Positions 21,733-33,973 of a DNA stretch of 64,000 bases are shown in pieces. The stretch comes from Mangrovicoccus sp049603835 (lineage in GTDB: Bacteria; Pseudomonadota; Alphaproteobacteria; Rhodobacterales; Rhodobacteraceae), in assembly GCA_049603835.1 (NCBI GenBank), contig JBMYSZ010000015.1, positions 1 through 64,000 on the forward strand, written 5' to 3'. A program made the position numbers and the translations under genes. Position 1 is the stretch's first letter. The number at the start of each line of letters is the position of its first letter. The notes below the pieces were generated by a model, which saw nothing but the letters and a program-made list of their open reading frames with translations, searched no databases and had not been told where the DNA came from.

Positions 21733-22115
21733 GCGTCAGGTAAGACTGCTTTTTCCTTGCGAATACCCGGTGTGTTCAGGCTGCGACGCTTTGGCATCTG
21801 GAAAAATTGCGAGATGGTGGAATTTCCCCCTTTCCAAGCGATGCATTCATAGCTAGGTAACGAGCTTCGCACGGTCCGAATTTTGTGACGATTCGTGCGT
21901 TCTGTCCGAGATGGAGGGTGCGTCGAGCGCGATCTGCGGAAGCGGTGAACCGGGGCTTAATATTTCCTTCCTGAGATGGGTATCGAGACGTTTCTCTGAG
22001 ACCGGGCTCCCCGGTTCTTGGGCGATCTGGGCTCGGGACCATCACGGACCCGACCGCCGGGCTCGCCCGGCAAATATGAGCCGAGGGGGAAACCCCTCTA
22101 ACTTGGAGTGAAACT
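21733..22115 (+). promoter_or_regulatory. rplJ-rplL leader and upstream region
   Basis: These 383 bases hold no convincing gene. The part nearest rplJ is rich in short inverted repeats, for example ACCGGGCTCCCCGGT near 22000 and GAGGGGGAAACCCCTC near 22083. That is compatible with the structured leader bound by the L10-L7/L12 complex in other bacteria. I found no strong -35/-10 pair. Confidence 0.4.
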
Positions 22116-22634
22116 GTGGATAGAGCCCAGAAAGAGCAAGTGGTCGAGGAACTCGGCCAGATCTTCGAAAGCTCTGGCGTTGTAGTGGTTGCCCACTATG
22201 CGGGTCTCACGGTTGCCGAAATGCAGGATCTTCGTGGGCGCATGCGCGCTGTCGAGGCATCCGTGCGTGTTGCCAAGAACCGGCTCGCCAAGATCGCCCT
22301 GAAGGGTCGCCCTGCGGAAGCAATGGGTGATCTGCTGACGGGTATGACTGTGCTGTCCTATTCCGAGGATCCTGTGGCTGCGGCCAAGGCTGCCGAGGAT
22401 TTCGCCAAAGGGAACGATAAATTCGTGATCCTTGGCGGCGCAATGGGCGACACTGTTCTGGACCGTGCCGGTGTTGAAGCCGTCTCCAAAATGCCGTCCC
22501 GCGAGGAGCTTATCGCCTCCATCGTTGGCTGCATTGGGGCACCTGCTTCCAATATCGCCGGTGCAATTGGCGCGCCTGCAAGCAATATCGCTGGCATTCT
22601 TTCGACAATCGAGGAGCGCGGCGAGGCCGCGTGA
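22116..22634 (+). CDS. rplJ: 50S ribosomal protein L10
   Basis: A 172-aa protein that anchors L7/L12 dimers on the ribosomal stalk. The conserved VVVVAHYAGLTVAEMQDLR and VAKNRLAKIA blocks are present. The C-terminal helix for L12 binding contains a doubled GAPASNIAGAIGAPASNIAGIL. The start is GTG at 22116 with GGAG at 22105-22108. The GTG start may help balance L10 against the more abundant L7/L12 encoded by the next gene. Confidence 0.96.
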   Translation: MDRAQKEQVVEELGQIFESSGVVVVAHYAGLTVAEMQDLRGRMRAVEASVRVAKNRLAKIALKGRPAEAMGDLLTGMTVLSYSEDPVAAAKAAEDFAKGNDKFVILGGAMGDTVLDRAGVEAVSKMPSREELIASIVGCIGAPASNIAGAIGAPASNIAGILSTIEERGEAA

Positions 22635-22699
22635 CGCTGGACCCGTGTGGGGTTGTAATCCTGCACGTTGGAACACACTTAGAGAAACGGAACTGAGAA

Positions 22700-23083
22700 A
22701 TGGCTGATCTTAAAGCACTCGCAGAGCAAATCGTTGGTTTGACCCTGCTCGAAGCACAAGAACTGAAAACCATCCTGAAGGATGAGTATGGCATCGAGCC
22801 CGCAGCTGGCGGCGCTGTGATGATGGCTGGCCCGGCAGGCGGTGACGCCGGCGGCGCAGCTGAAGAAGAGAAAACTGAATTTGACGTGATCCTGAAATCC
22901 GCCGGTGGCGAGAAAATCAAGGTCATCAAAGAAGTTCGCGGCATCACCGGTCTTGGCCTGAAAGAAGCGAAAGCTCTGGTCGAAGAAGGCGGCAAAGCTG
23001 TTAAAGAAGGTGTCGACAAAGCAGAAGCTGAAGACATCAAAGCGAAGCTCGAAGCGGTTGGCGCTGAAATCGAGCTGAAGTAA
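22700..23083 (+). CDS. rplL: 50S ribosomal protein L7/L12
   Basis: A 127-aa stalk protein that recruits and stimulates translational GTPases. The N-terminal dimerisation domain (1-35) is followed by an Ala/Gly-rich hinge (about 36-58). The globular C-terminal domain contains EKTEFDVILKSAGGEKIKVIKEVR and GLGLKEAKALVE. The ATG at 22700 gives the standard MADLKALAEQI. It is expressed with rplJ and lies 246 bases before rpoB. Confidence 0.97.
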   Translation: MADLKALAEQIVGLTLLEAQELKTILKDEYGIEPAAGGAVMMAGPAGGDAGGAAEEEKTEFDVILKSAGGEKIKVIKEVRGITGLGLKEAKALVEEGGKAVKEGVDKAEAEDIKAKLEAVGAEIELK

Positions 23084-23328
23084 TCGCGCGCGCGGCGGTT
23101 GCGCTGCGCCTGTTGATTTGAATTTGGCTGGTTCCGGTATTGTGCCGGGGCCAGCCATCCGCGTCTTGGGCAGGGCCTCTGAAATGGGGTTTTGCCCAGG
23201 GTGCGGATTGGTCGAGCGGCCCTCTTCGGGAGGGGGGCCAAGGATGGACCAGACCCCCTGCTTTCGAGGCCCCGCCCGGCTGCCCCACCGGAGCGCGTGC
23301 CAGCGAAACATGAAAGGTGACAGCGCGC

Positions 23329-26300
23329 ATGGCTCAGTCCTTCCTTGGCCAGAAACGACTTCGCAAATACTATGGACGCATTCGGGAAGTATTGGATCTG
23401 CCCGATTTGATCGGCGTCCAGAAAAGTTCCTATGATTTATTTCTTCGCTCTGGCGATAGTGAAACCCCGCTTGACGGCGAGGGGATCATGGGTGTTTTCC
23501 AATCGGTCTTTCCGATCAAGGATTTCAACGAAACGGCAATTTTGGAGTTCGTAAAATACGAGCTGGAAAAGCCGAAATATGACGTTGAAGAATGTCAGCA
23601 GCGCGACATGACCTATAGCGCGCCTCTGAAGGTGACTTTGCGTCTCATCGTATTTGATGTGGATGAAGACACCGGCGCGAAATCGGTCAAGGACATCAAA
23701 GAACAAGATGTCTTTATGGGCGACATGCCTTTGATGACCCCGAATGGCACATTTGTTGTGAACGGCACCGAGCGGGTGATCGTTTCTCAGATGCACCGGT
23801 CGCCGGGTGTGTTCTTTGACCATGACAAAGGCAAAACCCATGCCTCGGGTAAGCTGCTCTTTGCGTGCCGGATTATTCCGTATCGCGGCTCTTGGCTCGA
23901 TTTCGAGTTTGACGCCAAGGATATCGTCTTTGCCCGTATCGACCGTCGCCGGAAATTGCCGGTCACCACGCTGCTTTACGCGCTTGGCCTGGACCAAGAA
24001 GGCATCTGTGACGCCTATTACGATACGGTCAATTTCTCGCTGGACGGCCATCGCGGCTGGGTGACGAAATTCTTCCCTGAGCGGGTGAAGGGCACGCGTC
24101 CGACTTATGACCTGATCGATGCGGCCACTGGCGAAGTGATCGCAGAGGCGGGCAAGAAAGTAACTCCGCGCGCAGTGAAGAAGCTGGTCGAAGAGGGGAC
24201 TGTTACCGATCTGCTCGTACCTTTTGATCATATCATTGGCCGTTTCGTTGCCAAAGATATCATCAATGAAGAAACCGGCGCGATCTATGTGGAAGCGGGC
24301 GATGAGCTGACTGTCGAATATGACAAAGACGGCGAAATCATCGGCGGCACGCTGAAAGACCTGATGGATGCGGGCATCACGGATATCCCGGTGCTCGATA
24401 TCGATAACATCAATGTCGGCCCCTATATGCGCAACACCATGGCCACCGATAAAAACATGAACCGCGAAAGCGCGCTCATGGATATTTATCGCGTCATGCG
24501 TCCGGGCGAGCCGCCGACCGTTGAAGCGGCCTCTGCTCTGTTTGATACGCTGTTCTTCGATAGCGAGCGCTATGATCTCTCGGCTGTTGGCCGAGTGAAA
24601 ATGAATATGCGTCTGGCTCTGGATGCGCCGGATACAATGCGGACCTTGCGCAAAGAAGACATCATTTCCTGCATCAAAGCGCTGGTCGAGCTGCGCGATG
24701 GCAAGGGCGAGGTCGATGATATTGACCACCTGGGCAATCGTCGTGTTCGCTCCGTTGGCGAGCTGATGGAAAACCAGTACCGCGTTGGTCTGTTGCGGAT
24801 GGAGCGTGCGATCAAAGAGCGTATGTCCAGCGTCGAAATTGACACGGTCATGCCGCAAGACCTGATCAATGCGAAACCGGCTGCCGCAGCGGTGCGTGAA
24901 TTCTTTGGCTCTTCGCAGCTGTCGCAATTCATGGACCAAACTAACCCGCTTTCGGAAGTCACCCATAAACGCCGTCTTTCGGCGCTTGGGCCGGGCGGTC
25001 TGACCCGCGAGCGTGCTGGCTTTGAGGTGCGCGACGTTCACCCGACCCATTATGGCCGGATGTGTCCGATTGAAACGCCGGAAGGTCCGAATATTGGTCT
25101 GATCAACTCGCTGGCGACGTTTGCGCGTGTCAACAAATATGGCTTTATCGAAACGCCTTATCGTAAGGTTATCGATGGTCAGGTGACAGATGACGTAAGC
25201 TACATGTCCGCCACCGAAGAGATGCGGCATACTGTGGCTCAGGCCAATGCGAAGCTCGATGGTGAAGGCCGGTTCATCAATGACCTGGTCTCGACCCGGA
25301 AGTCGGGCGAATATATGCTCAACCCGCCAGAAGTGGTGGATTTGATCGACGTTTCGCCCAAGCAGTTGGTCTCGGTTGCGGCCTCGCTTATTCCGTTCTT
25401 GGAAAATGACGACGCGAACCGGGCTCTGATGGGGTCGAACATGCAACGTCAGGCTGTTCCGCTTCTGCAAGCCACCGCGCCGCTTGTTGGCACGGGGATC
25501 GAGCAGGTCGTCGCCCGCGATAGTGGTGCGGCGATCATGGCGAAACGCGGCGGGATCATCGACCAGGTTGACGCAACCCGGATCGTTGTGCGCGCGACAG
25601 ATAACCTAGAGCCGGGCGATCCGGGCGTGGATATCTATCGTATGCGGAAATTCCAGCGCTCGAACCAGAATACCTGCATCAACCAGCGTCCGCTGGTGAA
25701 AGTGGGTGATCGGGTCAGCAAGGGCGAAGTGATTGCCGATGGTCCGTCCACCGATATGGGGGAACTGGCGCTTGGCAAAAACGTCATCGTCGCCTTCATG
25801 CCGTGGAATGGCTATAACTACGAAGATAGTATCCTGATTTCCGAGCGTATTGTTCGCGACGACGTCTTCACCTCGGTGCATATTGAAGAATTCGAAGTCG
25901 CCGCACGGGACACCAAGCTTGGGCCCGAGGAAATCACCCGCGATATCCCGAATGTCGGCGAAGAAGCTCTGCGCAATCTCGACGAGGCGGGGATCGTTTA
26001 TATCGGTGCCGAAGTTGGCCCTGGCGACATCTTGGTGGGTAAAATCACCCCCAAAGGCGAAAGCCCGATGACCCCAGAGGAAAAACTTCTGCGCGCGATT
26101 TTCGGCGAAAAGGCCTCGGATGTGCGTGATACCTCCCTGCGCTTGCCGCCGGGGGATTACGGGACCATCGTGGAAGTTCGCGTCTTTAACCGCCATGGTG
26201 TGGATAAAGATGAGCGGGCGATTCAGATCGAGCGGGAAGAGGTCGAAAGCCTGTCGCGCGACCGTGATGACGAGCTGGCGATCCTGGACCGCAACATCTA

Positions 26301-27465
26301 TGCGCGTCTGAAGGAAATGATCCTGGGCAAAGTGGCTGTCAAAGGTCCGCGCGGGGTTATGGCTGGTGGCGTGATCACCGAAGATCTCTTGGCGAGCCTG
26401 TCCAAAGGTCAGTGGTGGCAGCTTGCCCTCGAAGAAGAAGCAGAGGCCCAGATGGTCGAAGCTTTGAACGCGCAATATGAGGCCCAGAAACGGGCTCTTG
26501 ACGCGCGCTTTGAGGATAAGGTCGAAAAAGTCCGCCGTGGCGATGATCTGCCGCCGGGTGTGATGAAAATGGTCAAAGTCTTTGTCGCGGTGAAGCGTAA
26601 GCTGCAGCCGGGAGATAAGATGGCCGGTCGTCACGGCAACAAAGGGGTTATCTCCCGCGTTGTTCCCATGGAAGACATGCCCTTCCTGTCCGATGGCACC
26701 CCGGTTGATTTCGTGCTGAACCCGCTGGGCGTTCCGTCGCGGATGAATGTCGGTCAGATTTTGGAAACCCATATGGGCTGGGCCTCGCGCGGCTTGGGGA
26801 TCCAGATCGATGAAGCGCTCAATGAGTACCGCTATTCTGGCGATCTCACACCTGTGCGGGATGCGATGAAATTCGTCTATGGCGATGAAGTCTATGACGA
26901 AGGCATCGCGGATATGGATGATACCGAATTGCTGGAAGCAGCCGGTAATGTCCGGGGCGGTGTGCCGATTGCGACCCCTGTTTTCGACGGGGCGAAGGAA
27001 GCGGAAATCAATGATGCGCTGGTGCGAGCCGGTTTCTCCACCTCGGGTCAGTCGGATCTATTCGACGGGCGTACAGGCGAGAAATTCAGCCGTCAGGTAA
27101 CTGTGGGCGTGAAATATCTGCTCAAGCTTCACCACTTGGTTGATGACAAAATCCACGCGCGGTCCACTGGCCCGTACAGCTTGGTCACCCAGCAGCCGCT
27201 GGGCGGTAAGGCGCAGTTCGGCGGTCAGCGTTTCGGGGAAATGGAGGTTTGGGCTCTGGAAGCTTACGGCGCTGCATACACCCTGCAAGAAATGCTGACG
27301 GTGAAGTCGGATGACGTGGCAGGCCGGACCAAGGTCTATGAAAGCATCGTGAAGGGCGAGGATAATTTTGAAGCCGGCGTGCCGGAATCCTTCAATGTTC
27401 TCGTCAAAGAGGTCCGGGGTCTGGGCCTCAATATGGAACTCCTGGACGCAGAGGATGCCGAATAA
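23329..27465 (+). CDS. rpoB: DNA-directed RNA polymerase subunit beta
   Basis: A 1378-aa catalytic core subunit. The rifampicin-binding region (SSQLSQFMDQTNPLSEVTHKRR, followed by SALGPGG) has the residues of sensitive enzymes. Other core blocks include ETPEGPNIGLI, GYNYEDSI and the C-terminal GGKAQFGGQRFGEMEVWALEA. I chose the ATG at 23329 (MAQSFLGQKRLRK) with GAAAGG about twelve bases upstream; the GTG at 23317 directly abuts that SD and is unlikely. A REP-like hairpin pair immediately follows the stop. Confidence 0.98.
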   Translation: MAQSFLGQKRLRKYYGRIREVLDLPDLIGVQKSSYDLFLRSGDSETPLDGEGIMGVFQSVFPIKDFNETAILEFVKYELEKPKYDVEECQQRDMTYSAPLKVTLRLIVFDVDEDTGAKSVKDIKEQDVFMGDMPLMTPNGTFVVNGTERVIVSQMHRSPGVFFDHDKGKTHASGKLLFACRIIPYRGSWLDFEFDAKDIVFARIDRRRKLPVTTLLYALGLDQEGICDAYYDTVNFSLDGHRGWVTKFFPERVKGTRPTYDLIDAATGEVIAEAGKKVTPRAVKKLVEEGTVTDLLVPFDHIIGRFVAKDIINEETGAIYVEAGDELTVEYDKDGEIIGGTLKDLMDAGITDIPVLDIDNINVGPYMRNTMATDKNMNRESALMDIYRVMRPGEPPTVEAASALFDTLFFDSERYDLSAVGRVKMNMRLALDAPDTMRTLRKEDIISCIKALVELRDGKGEVDDIDHLGNRRVRSVGELMENQYRVGLLRMERAIKERMSSVEIDTVMPQDLINAKPAAAAVREFFGSSQLSQFMDQTNPLSEVTHKRRLSALGPGGLTRERAGFEVRDVHPTHYGRMCPIETPEGPNIGLINSLATFARVNKYGFIETPYRKVIDGQVTDDVSYMSATEEMRHTVAQANAKLDGEGRFINDLVSTRKSGEYMLNPPEVVDLIDVSPKQLVSVAASLIPFLENDDANRALMGSNMQRQAVPLLQATAPLVGTGIEQVVARDSGAAIMAKRGGIIDQVDATRIVVRATDNLEPGDPGVDIYRMRKFQRSNQNTCINQRPLVKVGDRVSKGEVIADGPSTDMGELALGKNVIVAFMPWNGYNYEDSILISERIVRDDVFTSVHIEEFEVAARDTKLGPEEITRDIPNVGEEALRNLDEAGIVYIGAEVGPGDILVGKITPKGESPMTPEEKLLRAIFGEKASDVRDTSLRLPPGDYGTIVEVRVFNRHGVDKDERAIQIEREEVESLSRDRDDELAILDRNIYARLKEMILGKVAVKGPRGVMAGGVITEDLLASLSKGQWWQLALEEEAEAQMVEALNAQYEAQKRALDARFEDKVEKVRRGDDLPPGVMKMVKVFVAVKRKLQPGDKMAGRHGNKGVISRVVPMEDMPFLSDGTPVDFVLNPLGVPSRMNVGQILETHMGWASRGLGIQIDEALNEYRYSGDLTPVRDAMKFVYGDEVYDEGIADMDDTELLEAAGNVRGGVPIATPVFDGAKEAEINDALVRAGFSTSGQSDLFDGRTGEKFSRQVTVGVKYLLKLHHLVDDKIHARSTGPYSLVTQQPLGGKAQFGGQRFGEMEVWALEAYGAAYTLQEMLTVKSDDVAGRTKVYESIVKGEDNFEAGVPESFNVLVKEVRGLGLNMELLDAEDAE

Positions 27466-27466
27466 C

Positions 27467-27521
27467 GGTGGGCTTAAGCCCACCCTACTCTTCGTGGTGT
27501 AGGGTGGGCAATTTGCCCACC
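27467..27521. repeat. REP-like head-to-head hairpin pair between rpoB and rpoC
   Basis: Unit 1 is GGTGGGCTTAAGCCCACCCTAC (27467-27488). Unit 2 is the opposite orientation, GTAGGGTGGGCAATTTGCCCACC (27499-27521). The two CTAC/GTAG ends face each other across ten bases. It starts two bases after the rpoB stop and fills most of the short rpoB-rpoC gap, so it is transcribed and could affect relative rpoB/rpoC expression. Confidence 0.85.
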
Positions 27522-27549
27522 GCCTCTGCCCATTTTCAAGGATTGCCCA

Positions 27550-31842
<4,293 letters not shown>

Positions 31843-31865
31843 GCGTTTAGACGCGACTGAAAACG

Positions 31866-31906
31866 GGGGCTGCCGGTGCGACACTGGCGGCCCCTTTTTT
31901 TTGTGG
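31866..31906 (+). terminator. Intrinsic terminator after rpoC
   Basis: GGGGGCTGCCGGT pairs with ACTGGCGGCCCC across a five-base loop, followed by eight T. Confidence 0.9.
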
Positions 31907-32005
31907 AAATGACATACTGTTTCGGGAAATTATGACTTTGTTACCCTTGAGAGGAAGCTATAAGCGTCCTCAACAGTTTAAGTATGAAATAAAGGGGCTG
32001 GCAGA

Positions 32006-32653
32006 ATGCTTCAGTTGAGAAAGACACTCGCGCTAATTCTGATACTTGCAGCAGGGCAAGCATCGGCAAATTCGTGCAATGATAATCTAGAACGCATGAT
32101 GCAAAATATGTGTGGGGATTTTGCGACGACAGCAGGGGGCCGCGCGGTTCAGCAAGTCGAGGCAGCGGTTCAGGCGAATTTCAGCAATGCGCTATTGCGC
32201 TTCATTGGTGCCGATGTGAGCGGGGGCGCGCAAGCCGCTTATGCAAATGCGCAAGACCGCTGGGAGGGTTACCCCCAGGATCAGATCCGGGCGATTCAAG
32301 AAGAGATCCGAGCTTGTAAGCTGCAAGCCGCGCAAATGTTTGCGGATCAGTTCTGCTCGACCGCGCCGAATACCAGCACCCCTGTTTCAAGCGCGCCGCA
32401 GCAAAGCCAGGCTGGCGCAGATTGGATCGCGGCGGTTATTCGGGATGATGACGGATATACCAATGTCCGCCAGGGACCTAGCACTAGTTTTCCAATTGTG
32501 AGCCCGATCAATGACGGTACGATCTTTGCGGTGCAGCCCAGTGGCGAACGTTGGTGGAAAATCCGCTTTGCCTATGCGCCGGAATATCGCCGTGCGCCCA
32601 GCGAGGTGATCGAAGGCTATATGCATGTCTCTCGCATCCAGGCTTTGCATTAA
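32006..32653 (+). CDS. Secreted SH3b-domain protein
   Basis: A 215-aa exported protein. The signal peptide MLQLRKTLALILILAAGQASA (1-21) precedes a helical region with four cysteines (about 24-118) and a Ser/Thr/Gln linker. A bacterial SH3 domain occupies about 143-213: YTNVRQGPSTSFPIVSPI, then GTIFAVQPSGERWWKIRF and GYMHVSRIQ. SH3b domains usually bind peptidoglycan or mediate envelope protein contacts. It lies between rpoC and rpsL, bounded by terminators on both sides, so it is an independent unit inserted at that junction. The partner and role are unknown. Confidence 0.75.
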   Translation: MLQLRKTLALILILAAGQASANSCNDNLERMMQNMCGDFATTAGGRAVQQVEAAVQANFSNALLRFIGADVSGGAQAAYANAQDRWEGYPQDQIRAIQEEIRACKLQAAQMFADQFCSTAPNTSTPVSSAPQQSQAGADWIAAVIRDDDGYTNVRQGPSTSFPIVSPINDGTIFAVQPSGERWWKIRFAYAPEYRRAPSEVIEGYMHVSRIQALH

Positions 32654-32701
32654 GACCGCCACTTATACGGGCCCGCTCTGTCGGAGCCTGTGAGACAGAC
32701 G

Positions 32702-32735
32702 GAAAACGCAGCCCCCGACTGCTGCGTTTTCTATT
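32702..32735 (+). terminator. Intrinsic terminator after the SH3b gene
   Basis: GAAAACGCAGC (32702-32712) pairs with GCTGCGTTTTC (32721-32731), followed by TATTTT. Confidence 0.8.
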
Positions 32736-33075
32736 TTGATTCCTCGTCGTTTCGCCCCTAAAAGGGCAGGGGGCAGAGTAATCCACAGCTAAGCCCCGCT
32801 TCTTGTTGACAAGCCTGGCGACTCTGCATATACGCCGCCCAATCGCGTTGGGCGTTTTGCGCCTTCGACGCTTTCCATCGATGTAAGCGGTCATGATCCG
32901 GGCCCTAGAAAGCTCCGATCCTCTGAGGACCCACCGTGGCGTGCCCGGCTTTCGGGACGGTGCGGTTTTTGCGCTTTTTCCGGGCGACCGGTCAAGGCGA
33001 CTCAGGGACCCAACGCACGGGTTGGTGCGCGAGAGACGACGAACAGAAACTGAGCAAAGCGGAGAAGACCCCGGA
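32736..33075 (+). other. Leader region of the str operon
   Basis: These 340 bases hold the rpsL promoter (32806-32834) and about 240 bases of untranslated leader. I saw no gene in them. An in-frame extension of rpsL to 32893 lacks family similarity. Confidence 0.5.
32806..32834 (+). promoter_or_regulatory. Sigma70-like promoter of the rpsL-rpsG-fusA-tuf operon
   Basis: A consensus -35, TTGACA (32806-32811), a 17-base spacer and TATACG (32829-32834) form the best promoter match in the window. Confidence 0.75.
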
Positions 33076-33447
33076 ATGCCAACTATTCAACAGCTGATCC
33101 GCAAGCCGCGGCAGCCTAAAATCAAGCGCTCCAAGTCGCAGCACTTGGAATCTTGCCCTCAGAAGCGCGGCGTTTGCACACGCGTTTACACCACCACTCC
33201 GAAAAAGCCGAACTCGGCGATGCGGAAAGTGGCCAAGGTGCGTTTGACCAATGGTTACGAAGTGATCAGCTATATCCCGGGTGAAAGCCACAACCTGCAA
33301 GAGCACTCTGTTGTTCTGATCCGTGGCGGCCGGGTAAAAGACCTTCCGGGTGTGCGTTACCACATTCTGCGCGGTGTTCTGGATACCCAGGGCGTCAAAG
33401 ATCGTAAGCAGCGTCGCTCCAAATACGGCGCGAAGCGTCCTAAGTAA
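33076..33447 (+). CDS. rpsL: 30S ribosomal protein S12
   Basis: A 123-aa decoding-centre protein. The conserved TTTPKKPNSAMRKVAKV retains the lysines altered in streptomycin-resistant mutants, and PGESHNLQEHSVVLIRGGRVKDLPGVRYH is intact, so a sensitive-type protein is predicted. The ATG at 33076 follows GGAGAAG and gives the canonical MPTIQQLIRKPR. First gene of the str operon, 21 bases before rpsG. Confidence 0.98.
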   Translation: MPTIQQLIRKPRQPKIKRSKSQHLESCPQKRGVCTRVYTTTPKKPNSAMRKVAKVRLTNGYEVISYIPGESHNLQEHSVVLIRGGRVKDLPGVRYHILRGVLDTQGVKDRKQRRSKYGAKRPK

Positions 33448-33468
33448 GATCAAGAAGAGGATAGCCCT

Positions 33469-33939
33469 ATGTCCCGCCGTCACGCCGCTGAGAAGCGCGA
33501 AGTTCTACCTGACGCCAAATTCGGCGATAAGGTTCTGACAAAATTCATGAACAATCTGATGATCGACGGTAAGAAGTCGGTTGCAGAGAAAATCGTCTAC
33601 AACGCTTTTGATCGCGTTGAAGGCAAGCTCAAGCGCGCCCCTGTGGAAGTCTTCCACGAAGCGCTCGACAATATTAAGCCCTCGGTTGAGGTGCGCTCCC
33701 GCCGTGTTGGTGGTGCGACCTATCAGGTGCCTGTCGAAGTGCGCCCCGAGCGTCGCGAAGCACTGGCAATCCGTTGGTTGATCGCCGCTGCCCGTAACCG
33801 TAACGAGAACACGATGGAAGAGCGCCTGGCAGGTGAACTTCTTGACGCAATGAATTCTCGTGGCACTGCGGTTAAGAAGCGCGAAGACACCCATAAGATG
33901 GCTGAGGCGAACAAAGCCTTCAGCCATTATCGCTGGTAA
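33469..33939 (+). CDS. rpsG: 30S ribosomal protein S7
   Basis: A 156-aa primary assembly protein of the 30S head; in enterobacteria it represses the str operon by binding the rpsL-rpsG junction. The N-terminus MSRRHAAEKREVLPDAKFGD, the block KSVAEKIVYNAFD and the C-terminal KMAEANKAFSHYRW are typical. AGAGGA precedes the ATG. It lies between rpsL and fusA in standard order. Confidence 0.98.
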   Translation: MSRRHAAEKREVLPDAKFGDKVLTKFMNNLMIDGKKSVAEKIVYNAFDRVEGKLKRAPVEVFHEALDNIKPSVEVRSRRVGGATYQVPVEVRPERREALAIRWLIAAARNRNENTMEERLAGELLDAMNSRGTAVKKREDTHKMAEANKAFSHYRW

Positions 33940-33973
33940 AAATTGAACCTCCACGCCTGAAGGACACTCCCCC

